49,434 nt of DNA, taken from the NCBI GenBank assembly GCA_012512265.1, contig JAAZEM010000169.1:1-49434 (forward strand), written 5' to 3'. The translations under genes were made by a program, and so were the position numbers. The notes beneath the pieces were generated by a model that made no database searches, was not told the origin of the DNA, and worked only from the letters and a program-made list of their open reading frames with translations. Positions within the stretch are counted from its first letter, which is position 1. Every line of letters begins with the position of its first letter. This DNA comes from Armatimonadota bacterium. GTDB taxonomy: Bacteria; Armatimonadota; JAAZEB01. Of this stretch, positions 27,513 through 34,964 are shown one piece after another.

Positions 27513-27557
27513 GAGCCGGGATCTCCCTTATTCTCGGAATCCCATTTGGGGGATGCA

Positions 27558-29510
27558 GTGAGTTGGTTGCTTCTGCTGATCGTGGGTCTGTACATGCGCC
27601 TCTCGGGGCCCTTGCCGGCGGATGAGCGCGCGCTCGACCCTGCCTCGGTACTCGCGCATGTCGAGCCTCCGCCGGGTACACTGCCAATCTTCTTCCTGGA
27701 GGGTACACGCCTGCGCCCGGTTTACCGACCCAAAGGCCCGGCGACGCCGGCACACGCCCTGGAAGCGCTCCTGGCAGGGCCGACGGTGGAAGAGCAAAAG
27801 GGCTCGCTGACAACCGCCCTTCCCCCGGGAACGCGTCTCCTCGGACTCACCCGGCGCGGCTCGGAGACGGTGGTCGACCTGTCGCACGCCATCGCGCCCG
27901 AGGCGCTCCGGGTCGCGGTGGCGCAGGTGACGGCCACGCTCGCATCCTTCCCGGAGATCCGTGCCGCGCGCATCCTGGTCCAGGGCACGCCCGTGCGTGC
28001 CGTTCTCGCGGCGCAGTTCCTGCATCTCGGCGCGGCGGCGGCGAACCGCGCGCCCGCAGGGCCAATCCATGCTGCTCAATCGCCGGCGGAAGCATCCCTG
28101 CCGCGGGGCCCACTCTCTGGAAAAGTGATCGTGATCAGCCCCGGGCATGGCCTGACGCGCCAGAGTAACGGGCGCTGGCGCTACCAGCGGCCCTTCTTCG
28201 AGGGAGAAGTGGAGGACCAGCTGAACATCGCTTTCGCGACGCACGCCTGCCGCGAGCTCCGCCGCCTGGGCGCCACAGTCCACACGACCCGGGCCCCCGA
28301 GGGGGCGAACGAACCGGGGATCAGCGGTGCCCCGAGGTGGATGGAGGCCGCCAAGTACTACCTGCGCGACATCGGCATGCCCGACTGGGTCCACCAGCCG
28401 TTGCCCGTGGATTTCGATTCCGACATCGATGCGCGCCCGCTCTACGCCAACTACCTGGGCGCCGACCTGCTGATCAGCCTGCACAGCAACATTGGCCCGA
28501 ACACCGGCACGCTGACGCTCTACGACAAAACCAACGGCTTCGAGCGCGAAAGCCACCGCCTGGCCCGCCTGCTGGAGGCGCATGTGGTGCGCGCCATCCG
28601 CGAGAAGGTAGACCCAGGTTGGCGCTCGCATGGGGCGGTAGGCACGGATGCGCGCTATGGGGAGAACCACTGGGCGCACATGCCCTCGGCCATCCTGGAG
28701 ATCGGCTTCATCAGCCAGCGCCGTGACCGGATTCGGCTCATCGATCCGCGCTGCCAGGAAGCGGTCGGCCGGGCCATCGCCGAAGCCGTCGCCGAGTACT
28801 TCGGCGTTCCGCCCACCCCGCTTCCGGGCTCGCCTCCCCCGGAGGTGATCCTGCCCGTGAGGGCCCCGCGACCGGCCTCTCCCCCCGTCTTCGTGTGCGC
28901 GGGAGATCCGGCAGGCGCGAGTGATGTGGCCTACGCGCGCCAGCTGCAGGCACGTCTGGATGATCACCACGGACGGGCCGCTTTCCGGGTGATCCAGATG
29001 AAGGGAAGCGCCTGCACCGTGCTCGAATGCCTGCGCAAGTGGGACGAGGAGGTGGCCCCCGCCCGCCCCAGCCATATTCTCCTGGCCTTTGGGCGCCATG
29101 ACCTGGAGAAGGATTCCTCGCGAGACAGCAGGGTACCCCTGGCGCGCTTCGAGGCGGCCCTGATCGAGGCGGTACGCCGCACGAGGGCTTTGGGCGCGGT
29201 GCCGATCCTCGCCACCATGGCGCCCATCGATGACGATCACTTCCATGCCACGCGCCCCCGTGAGCACTACGCCGCGGATGGTGGCGTGCAGGCCCTGCGC
29301 GACCGCTACAACAACGCGATCCGGCGCGTTGCCTGGAACACCAACGCTGCCCTCGTCGATCTCAGCCTCGCCGCATGGCAACATGAAGAGGAGTGGATCA
29401 ACCCCGCGGTCTCCGGCGACCAACTCACCCCCAGGGGGGTCGAACGCCTGGTCAGCCTGATCCTGAGAGAGGTGCCCGCCCTGATCGGTGCCCAGCCAGA
29501 CGGAGGCTAG
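27558..29510 (+). CDS. GerMN - amidase_3 - SGNH hydrolase fusion protein
   Basis: 650 residues. The GTG start follows GGGGGATGCA; the first residues (SWLLLLIVGLYMRL) form a signal peptide or anchor. Residues ~45-165 match the GerMN domain (VVDLSHA, ARILVQGTPV). Residues ~190-420 are an N-acetylmuramoyl-L-alanine amidase of type 3: VISPGHG, EGEVEDQLNIAFA, LISLHSN and ILEIGFIS carry the expected zinc His/Glu/His set. Residues ~440-645 resemble an SGNH/GDSL lipase-esterase (HILLAFGRHDL, Asp/His near the end), though the nucleophile Ser block is not clear (FVCAGDPAG). It probably remodels peptidoglycan outside the membrane. A terminator with an sRNA-like unit follows. Confidence 0.8.
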   Translation: MSWLLLLIVGLYMRLSGPLPADERALDPASVLAHVEPPPGTLPIFFLEGTRLRPVYRPKGPATPAHALEALLAGPTVEEQKGSLTTALPPGTRLLGLTRRGSETVVDLSHAIAPEALRVAVAQVTATLASFPEIRAARILVQGTPVRAVLAAQFLHLGAAAANRAPAGPIHAAQSPAEASLPRGPLSGKVIVISPGHGLTRQSNGRWRYQRPFFEGEVEDQLNIAFATHACRELRRLGATVHTTRAPEGANEPGISGAPRWMEAAKYYLRDIGMPDWVHQPLPVDFDSDIDARPLYANYLGADLLISLHSNIGPNTGTLTLYDKTNGFERESHRLARLLEAHVVRAIREKVDPGWRSHGAVGTDARYGENHWAHMPSAILEIGFISQRRDRIRLIDPRCQEAVGRAIAEAVAEYFGVPPTPLPGSPPPEVILPVRAPRPASPPVFVCAGDPAGASDVAYARQLQARLDDHHGRAAFRVIQMKGSACTVLECLRKWDEEVAPARPSHILLAFGRHDLEKDSSRDSRVPLARFEAALIEAVRRTRALGAVPILATMAPIDDDHFHATRPREHYAADGGVQALRDRYNNAIRRVAWNTNAALVDLSLAAWQHEEEWINPAVSGDQLTPRGVERLVSLILREVPALIGAQPDGG

Positions 29511-29553
29511 TGCATCGGAGGAAGCCTTTGTTGGAAGCGGGCATCAAAATGTG

Positions 29554-29580
29554 GGAACTTTTTCCCTTAAATAGGCGTCT
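29554..29580 (+). promoter_or_regulatory. ECF-sigma-type promoter of a candidate small RNA
   Basis: GGAAC (29554-29558) and CGTC (29576-29579, in CGTCTAT) are separated by 17 nt. This is the bipartite pattern of group IV (ECF) sigma factors. The predicted start is near 29586. No ECF sigma gene is present in the window. Confidence 0.6.
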
Positions 29581-29584
29581 ATAG

Positions 29585-29693
29585 AGGTAGTTCGATCAGC
29601 GTAAAGCCTCTCACTCTCCCTTGTGGTGACTTTCCGTTGGACCCTTGTGGAGGGTAGCCGCTAGGAACGGGAACAGCTAGCGGCCTTTTTTTT
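29585..29693 (+). ncRNA. Candidate ECF-controlled small RNA, ~108 nt
   Basis: A short unit with a promoter of ECF type at one end and a strong intrinsic terminator at the other, and no open frame of note between. Possible stems: AGAGG/CCTCT (29583-29611) and ACCCT/AGGGT (29641-29655), then the terminator stem. The nonamer CCCTTGTGG occurs twice (29618-29626 and 29642-29650), as repeated target- or protein-binding loops might. Its last ~17 nt are antisense to the end of the dinG-like gene. An alternative is the 3' end of the amidase mRNA. Confidence 0.5.
29657..29693 (+). terminator. Rho-independent terminator
   Basis: GCCGCTAG (29657-29664) pairs with CTAGCGGC (29677-29684), followed by C and eight T residues (29686-29693). 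It is the clearest intrinsic terminator in the window. Its 3' arm overlaps the stop codon of the convergent dinG-like gene. Confidence 0.9.
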
Positions 29694-31704
29694 GTACTCC
29701 CCCCGATGGATCTCGCTCCTGGAGAAAGCGCGCCACGGCGCGAATGTCGGTGGTGATGGAGCACCGTGGCAGCGAGTGGAGAAACGCCCTCCCATACGCC
29801 TTTCGAACCAGGCGGCTATCCAGGATACAGACGATTCCCGTATCGGTGCGCGTGCGCACCAACCTTCCGAACCCCTGTTTGAGGCGGATCTGCGCCTGTG
29901 GCAAGACGTAGTCGTTGAACCAGTCGCCGCCCTCCTCCTTGATCGCCTGGACCCGCGCCCGGTGGACCGGGTGGCCCGGCACGGCAAAGGGGAGCCGGTC
30001 CATGATCACGCAGGAGAGCGCATCCCCGGGTACATCCACGCCTTCCCAGAAGCTCTGCACGCCAAAAAGGCAAGCGTTGGGGATGCTCCGGAACTCCTGG
30101 AGCAGGTGCGCGTTGGATGCCTCGCCCTGGCGCAGGCAGGGGAAGGTCACCGCGGGGGCAACCACAGCATACGCGCGCTCCAGGGCACGGTAGGAGGTGA
30201 ACAGCACGAAGGCACGGCCCCGTGTCAGTTCCAGGATGCGCAGGATCTCAGCCGCCACGGCGTTCTGATAGCTCTCCCCCTCGGTTGGGGGATCGAGATG
30301 CGCCGCGATGTAGAGACACGCCTGGCGGCGGTAGTCGAAGGGCGAGCCGACGATGATCTCCCGGGCTGGGGGGAGGCCCAGGCACCGGCGCAGGTAGCTG
30401 AACGAGCCTCCGGTTGCCAGAGTCGCCGAGGTGAGGACGGCGGTATCGACGTTCTCCCAGAGCGCCGTGCGCAGGATCTCGGAAACCCGGATCGGAGTCC
30501 GATGCAACACCCACTGCGTCCGCCGGCTATCTTGCAGCCGCTCGACCCAGGAGAAGTAGTTGCATGCCGGATCCTCCGCAGCGCGGGCCGACTTCCCATC
30601 GTCCGAGGGCGCGGCACGCTCCGGGCCAAAGCAGATGGCGAGGAGGTCACCGCGGAGCCGGTCGGCCGTCGCCGCGTAGCTCTCCACCTTGGCGCGCGCC
30701 ATCTCATCAGGCAGATCGCGAGCGGCGCCCGCGAGGTGGTCGCGCACCGTCTCCAATCGCGCTCCCAGTTCGCTCGCGGCGGCATCCAGCGCGTCCAGGC
30801 CGCACTCCCGCGCCGCCTCCTCGAGGAAGAGCTCCGGGCGACTGGTGTTTGACAGGAGGTCGAACAGCTCCCGGTTCGCGTCATCCAGGCGTTGGAGCAA
30901 ACCGCCATCGAGAGAGATCGGGCGCAGGCGGCGCAGGCGCGAGAGGAGCGAATGGACGCAATAGCTGCTGAACTCCACCCCGTAGGCGCGGCTGGCCACC
31001 TCCTCCAGATGGTGTGCCTCGTCGAAGATGACCGCGGTGTAGTCAGGCAGCGGTGAGAGTTGCGGATCAATCCCTCTCAGGGCGAGGTCGCTGAAAAAGA
31101 GGGCGTGGTTGACCACAACGACATCGGCCGCCGCGGCATCGTGGCGCGCGCGATAGAGGAAGCAGCGCTGGAAGTAGGGGCACTGCTGCCGCCGGCACGA
31201 TTCAGCGGTGGCGCACACCTCGCCCCACCCGGCGGGGTTGAAGTCGAGCTCGGCCACATCGCCGGTCGCCGTCTCCATCGCCCATAGCCGCAGGCGCTGC
31301 CACTCCTCGTGCTCCAGCAGATCCAGGCGGGCGACACCATCCATATTCTGCAAGCAGAGGTAGTTGCCCATCCCCTTGAGCAACGCGACCCGGAAGGAGC
31401 GATCCGGCAGCGCGTCGCGTAACAGGGGAACGTCCTTCTCCAACAACTGCTCCTGGAGGTTGATGGTGTGCGTGGAGAGAACGACTTTGCGGCCGTGGCG
31501 CAGGTAGAGCAACGCCGGCACCAGATAGGCGAACGTCTTGCCTACTCCGGTGCCCGCCTCGGCAAGCACGTGCGAGCCCTCGGCCAGCGATGCCGCGATG
31601 GCTTCTGCCATCTCGAGCTGCTCGCGCCGAAACTCGAAACCGCGGATTCGTTCCGCCAGCCTTCCCCGAGGGCCCAGAAGCCCCTTCACGCTGCCAGATG
31701 CCAT
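29677..31704 (-). CDS. dinG: DinG/XPD-type ATP-dependent DNA helicase
   Basis: 675 residues, superfamily 2 iron-sulfur helicase. Motif I is AEAGTGVGKTFAY; DEAHHLE is the Walker B box. Four cysteines of a 4Fe-4S site are visible (NYLC, then CATAESC, RRQQC, YFQRC). The C-terminal helicase domain includes SFWEGVDVPGDAL and QGFGRLVRTRTD. Family members unwind damaged or R-loop-containing DNA with 5'-3' polarity. The ATG has only a weak site (GAG). Its stop codon lies in the arm of a plus-strand terminator. About 40 bp upstream of the start is a 20-bp perfect palindrome that may control this gene, as dinG is an SOS gene in E. coli; this link is inference. Confidence 0.92.
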   Translation of the reverse strand: MASGSVKGLLGPRGRLAERIRGFEFRREQLEMAEAIAASLAEGSHVLAEAGTGVGKTFAYLVPALLYLRHGRKVVLSTHTINLQEQLLEKDVPLLRDALPDRSFRVALLKGMGNYLCLQNMDGVARLDLLEHEEWQRLRLWAMETATGDVAELDFNPAGWGEVCATAESCRRQQCPYFQRCFLYRARHDAAAADVVVVNHALFFSDLALRGIDPQLSPLPDYTAVIFDEAHHLEEVASRAYGVEFSSYCVHSLLSRLRRLRPISLDGGLLQRLDDANRELFDLLSNTSRPELFLEEAARECGLDALDAAASELGARLETVRDHLAGAARDLPDEMARAKVESYAATADRLRGDLLAICFGPERAAPSDDGKSARAAEDPACNYFSWVERLQDSRRTQWVLHRTPIRVSEILRTALWENVDTAVLTSATLATGGSFSYLRRCLGLPPAREIIVGSPFDYRRQACLYIAAHLDPPTEGESYQNAVAAEILRILELTRGRAFVLFTSYRALERAYAVVAPAVTFPCLRQGEASNAHLLQEFRSIPNACLFGVQSFWEGVDVPGDALSCVIMDRLPFAVPGHPVHRARVQAIKEEGGDWFNDYVLPQAQIRLKQGFGRLVRTRTDTGIVCILDSRLVRKAYGRAFLHSLPRCSITTDIRAVARFLQERDPSGGVQKKGR

Positions 31705-31744
31705 GGAATCTCGATGGGGCGGGCGCCGGCTGGATCGCCCAGTG

Positions 31745-31764
31745 TGTTCCGGATCGCCGGAACA
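31745..31764. promoter_or_regulatory. 20-bp operator-like palindrome between divergent genes
   Basis: TGTTCCGG-ATCG-CCGGAACA, a perfect 8-bp dyad with a 4-nt centre. It lies 40 bp upstream of the dinG-type start and 13 bp upstream of the -35 box of the small Cys-rich gene, so one regulator could control both. Confidence 0.55.
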
Positions 31765-31777
31765 TGCAAACTATCGT

Positions 31778-31807
31778 TTGACACGGTTGCCCTCTCTGTG
31801 GTAAGAT
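31778..31807 (+). promoter_or_regulatory. Promoter of the small Cys-rich gene
   Basis: TTGACA (31778-31783), an 18-nt spacer and TAAGAT (31802-31807). Transcription should begin about 31814, some 27 nt before the ATG. Confidence 0.78.
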
Positions 31808-31840
31808 ACCGTAATGGTGCAGGACAGTGGAGGTTGTCGA

Positions 31841-32029
31841 ATGCCAAAAAAGAAGCGAGGACGGCAAGATTGCTTCGGCCGTAAGAACATCATGACCCTG
31901 ACCTGCTACACCCTATGTCAGTCCGGCCGATGCAGTGAGGAGGACCAATCCGCCTGCGATGTCGCGACCGAACGACGCTTGCGCGAATTTGGATTGCTGC
32001 CCGCCGAGGCAGACCCGGTAGGCTCCTGA
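31841..32029 (+). CDS. Small Cys-rich basic protein, 62 residues
   Basis: Not recognised. It starts MPKKKRGRQD and has five cysteines (C11, C22, C26, C31, C39) in a short central stretch, which suggests a zinc or iron-sulfur knuckle or disulphides. There is no signal peptide. The ATG follows GGAGG by 7 nt, and a strong promoter lies just upstream; an open frame to an earlier ATG (31814) would start at the transcript's first base and is less likely. It is divergent from the dinG-type gene. A DNA- or RNA-binding role is a guess from the basic N-terminus. Confidence 0.65.
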   Translation: MPKKKRGRQDCFGRKNIMTLTCYTLCQSGRCSEEDQSACDVATERRLREFGLLPAEADPVGS

Positions 32030-32284
32030 CGGGAGCGGGGCGGGGCTACCCGCCCTCCTCTCCTCACCACTCAATTCCCCTTCCGATCCTTTGGGCTCAT
32101 CCCTGGCCCGGCGACGCCGGGCCGCCGTCGCGCCGAGATAACCCAAACGGTGTTCGGACCACCAGGCCGGATTATACCAGCCACCCGTCCCAAGTGTCAA
32201 CAGCGCATCCGACCCCGCTAGGGGGCCTCCGAGAGCCACGCGGCGGGCCTGGTCTCGACCCCGAGGCCGCCGCGCAACCCAAGC

Positions 32285-32316
32285 TGCCCGTCCCCCTCAT
32301 CCGCGGTATCGGCATC
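32285..32316 (+). repeat. 32-bp intergenic repeat B, copy B3 (diverged)
   Basis: The 3' half, CTCATCCGCGGTATCG, matches B1 at 14 or more of 16 positions; the 5' half (GCTGCCCGTCCCC) is diverged. Confidence 0.5.
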
Positions 32317-32363
32317 GGCGCGGGGCCGGGGGGCAGGGAGTGTCTGGCTCCCCGCACCCACCT

Positions 32364-32395
32364 ATCCGCGTCCGTCCCTTACATCCGCAGTATCG
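32364..32395 (+). repeat. 32-bp intergenic repeat B, copy B4
   Basis: Begins ATCCGCGTCCGTCC and ends TACATCCGCAGTATCG; same length as B1 and B2. Confidence 0.6.
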
Positions 32396-32420
32396 TCGAC
32401 CCGGCGCCGGCGCGGCCCTG

Positions 32421-33467
32421 CTACCTCCCGGCATCCGGGGGGCGTTCAGCCAGTCGGAGCATCACGCGGATGCGCTCACCATCGCGAAGGATGGTGAGGG
32501 TCATCGGATCATTCACCCGTTTGCTCCGGATCACGCGGCGCAGGTCGCCCAGATTGCGCACGACGGTGCCGTTCGCGTTGACCACAATATCGCGCTCCCG
32601 TAGCCCGGCACGGCTGGCCGGGCTATCGCTGAAGACTCTCCGAATGAGGACGCCTTCGGTGATCGGGAGGTCGAAGCGCCGGGCAATCTCCCGGTCGATA
32701 TCGACCGGCGTGATCCCAAGCCAGGTGCGCACCACGCGCCCATAACGCTGCACATCGCTGATGAAGTCTCGCGCCGTAGAAGCGGGAATCGCGAAGCCAA
32801 GCCCGCCCGCACCGACGGGGCCACGCACGACGAGCGTGTTGATCCCGATCACGCGCCCCTGGATGTCTACCAATGGCCCGCCGGAGTTCCCGGGGTTGAT
32901 CGCCGCGTCCGTCTGAATCAGGTTGTCCAGCTCCGCCCGCCGGTCTGGCAGGTGGCGGTTGATGGCGCTGACCACGCCCACGGTCACAGTGCGCTCGAAA
33001 CCAAGCGGATTGCCGATAGCGATGGCCGTCTGGGCCACGCGCAGTTGATCAGAGTCTCCCAAGGTGGCGGTAGGCAGGCCTTTCGCATCCACCTTCACCA
33101 GGGCAAGTTCCGAGATGGGGTCGGTGTTCACCACAGTAGCCGGCAGCTCGCGTCCGTCGGCAAGCGCAACCACAAGCTCGCGCGCGCCCGCGACGACGTG
33201 GTTGTTGGTGAGGATGAGACCATCCTCGCCCACGATGACACCGGAGCCAAGCCCCTCGCGCTCGCCATCTTGCATGCGGATGACGCCCACCACCGTAGGG
33301 GAAACCGCGCGCGCGACGGCGATAATCGCCTCCTGGCCGTGGGAGACAGAGGGCTCGGCATGAACTTGGGATGGGCCGCCTGGCGTTGCGAACCGGCCGG
33401 CCAGAAAGGCAAGCGCGAGCGCGGCTGCGAATGCCGGCAGGCGCCAGTGCCTGGCGACGTGCCTCAT
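32421..33467 (-). CDS. HtrA/DegP-type serine protease with PDZ domain
   Basis: 348 residues. An N-terminal hydrophobic segment (~10-25) exports or anchors it; then a trypsin-like domain and one PDZ domain (~250-340: FDLPITEGVLIRRVFSDSPASRAGL). The His is H90 (LTNNHVV) and the nucleophile S195 (NPGNSGGPL). At the spacing of DegP's catalytic Asp (30 residues after His) there is Glu, E120, in DPISELAL; the codon is GAA. HtrA proteases handle misfolded envelope proteins. The start follows AGGAGGGAG and replaces a longer frame to 33557. Confidence 0.9.
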   Translation of the reverse strand: MRHVARHWRLPAFAAALALAFLAGRFATPGGPSQVHAEPSVSHGQEAIIAVARAVSPTVVGVIRMQDGEREGLGSGVIVGEDGLILTNNHVVAGARELVVALADGRELPATVVNTDPISELALVKVDAKGLPTATLGDSDQLRVAQTAIAIGNPLGFERTVTVGVVSAINRHLPDRRAELDNLIQTDAAINPGNSGGPLVDIQGRVIGINTLVVRGPVGAGGLGFAIPASTARDFISDVQRYGRVVRTWLGITPVDIDREIARRFDLPITEGVLIRRVFSDSPASRAGLRERDIVVNANGTVVRNLGDLRRVIRSKRVNDPMTLTILRDGERIRVMLRLAERPPDAGR

Positions 33468-33571
33468 GGTCTGCTCCCTCCTTGCGGGGTTGTACCTCCG
33501 CGTAAGCTCATTCCCCCTTGTCAGGCCAGGGAAACCTCCCTCAGCCAGAGGCAGCAAACATCCGGGCGCCT

Positions 33572-33600
33572 TTGACAGCAGCGAGGGCCTGTGTTATGGT
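33572..33600 (+). promoter_or_regulatory. Promoter of the adenine methylase gene
   Basis: TTGACA (33572-33577), a 17-nt spacer and TATGGT (33595-33600). The predicted start near 33607 excludes the two upstream candidate start codons at 33518 and 33596. Confidence 0.7.
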
Positions 33601-33634
33601 TGAGGCGCGAGACTTCCCGCGACCCGTTGAAGAG

Positions 33635-34885
33635 ATGATGAGTGCTGCCATATCCGCCGTCACCCTGCCCGCGTCCGTGCATCACACGCCCCGCGTGCAT
33701 GCTGCCTGTCGCACCGACGAGTACCTCTATCACCAGCTCATCCCTTATATCGGTAACAAGCGAAAGCTGCTCCCCCTCCTCGGGGAGGCGCTCAAGCTCG
33801 CTGGCATTGGCGAGGGCACCTTCCTCGATCTCTTCGCCGGCAGTGGCGTGGTCTCTCGCCTCGCGAAGCAGCTCGGCTACCGCGTCCTCTCCAACGATTG
33901 GGAGCCGTATGCCTACGTGCTCAACGTCGCCTACGTGGAGTGCAATCACCCGCCACAGTTCAGGCGGTGGGGCGGCGCGGACGCCCTCTTTCATTACCTG
34001 AACGCCCTGCCGCCAGTGGATGGCTATATCGCCACGCACTACTGCCCCGAGGATGATGAGCGGCCCGATCCGGACCGTGAGCGCCTCTTCTTCACCCGGC
34101 GCAACGGCCGCCGGATCGATGCCATCCGCGAGCAGGTGGCTGCCTGGGAGAGAGAGGGTCTCCTGGACGAGCGTGAGCGCGCCTTCCTCCTGGCACCTCT
34201 CGTCTACTCCGCGAGCTACGTGAGCAATACGAGCGGCCTCTTCAAAGGCTTCCACCGGGGATGGGGTGGCGCTACGCGCACCGCGCTCTACCGCATCCTC
34301 AGTGACATCCGTCTCTCCCCTCCCCTCACGCTCGATAACGGCGAGGAAAACCTGGTTTTCCGTGAAGACGCCGGGCGCCTGGCAGAGCACCTCCGCGCCG
34401 ATATTGCCTATCTTGACCCGCCCTATAACCAACACCCCTATGGGAGCAACTACCACCTGCTGAACACCCTGGTGCTGTGGGACAAGCCCCCAGTGAGCCG
34501 GCGGATTGATGAGGGGATCGGGGGGAAGTCGGGCATCCGGACCGACTGGCGTACCGAGCGCCGATCTGCATTCAACTACCGCCATCAGGCGGCGGATGCC
34601 CTCGCCACCATCATCTCGCGCTTGCGCGTCCGGCGCATTCTGATGAGCTATAGCACCGAAGGCATCCTCTCCGTGGAGCAGGTGATGGAGATCCTCGGCT
34701 CGCGTGGCCCGCTCCAGGTTCTCTGCCAACCCTATAAGCGGTATCGGGTGAGCTCCCAGCGCTACTCGCCGCGGCCGACCACAATCGAGTACGTGGTGGT
34801 CGTGGATTGCGAGCGCCGGAACGGCGGCGTGGGCGCGTGCCAGGCCGCGGAGCAGGTCCGGGCGCTGGCAGCGGAGACAGCGTGA
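33635..34885 (+). CDS. Orphan N6-adenine DNA methyltransferase (D12 class)
   Basis: 416 residues. Motifs of the D12/Dam class: PYIGNKRKLLP (37-47), the AdoMet loop DLFAGSGVV (65-73), and the catalytic DPPY (261-264). Enzymes of this type methylate adenine in a short DNA site. No restriction endonuclease or specificity gene lies next to it, so it is either a solitary regulatory methylase or the relic of a system. The start at 33635 follows from the promoter position; ATG 33638 is equally possible, and the site (GAAGAG) is weak. The gene diverges from the htrA-like gene. Confidence 0.85.
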   Translation: MMSAAISAVTLPASVHHTPRVHAACRTDEYLYHQLIPYIGNKRKLLPLLGEALKLAGIGEGTFLDLFAGSGVVSRLAKQLGYRVLSNDWEPYAYVLNVAYVECNHPPQFRRWGGADALFHYLNALPPVDGYIATHYCPEDDERPDPDRERLFFTRRNGRRIDAIREQVAAWEREGLLDERERAFLLAPLVYSASYVSNTSGLFKGFHRGWGGATRTALYRILSDIRLSPPLTLDNGEENLVFREDAGRLAEHLRADIAYLDPPYNQHPYGSNYHLLNTLVLWDKPPVSRRIDEGIGGKSGIRTDWRTERRSAFNYRHQAADALATIISRLRVRRILMSYSTEGILSVEQVMEILGSRGPLQVLCQPYKRYRVSSQRYSPRPTTIEYVVVVDCERRNGGVGACQAAEQVRALAAETA

Positions 34886-34964
34886 AGGAGACGCTGGCCT
34901 AAGGGCCAAAAGGGAGATAAGTTTCCGGTCTGGGAACTCCACTCGCTCTGAAGGGATACGCCTG

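Larger units (their letters stand above)
27044..27557. other. Gene-free stretch with two tandem copies of repeat A
   Basis: 514 bp between the divergent carrier operon and the amidase gene. It is largely filled by copies A3 and A4 in direct orientation, about 155 bp apart start to start. Frames open here translate the repeat and have no start signals. Confidence 0.75.
32030..32420. other. Gene-free stretch carrying repeats B3 and B4
   Basis: 391 bp between the small Cys-rich gene and the end of the htrA-like gene. It holds two copies of 32-bp repeat B, 79 bp apart, with GC-rich sequence between (GGCGCGGGGCCGGGG). No gene seen. Confidence 0.65.

Noticed and set aside
27101..27595. Open frames across the repeat region
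   Set aside because: The peptides recur because repeats A3 and A4 are copied (for example RRGFAETQRGASS). They have no start signals.
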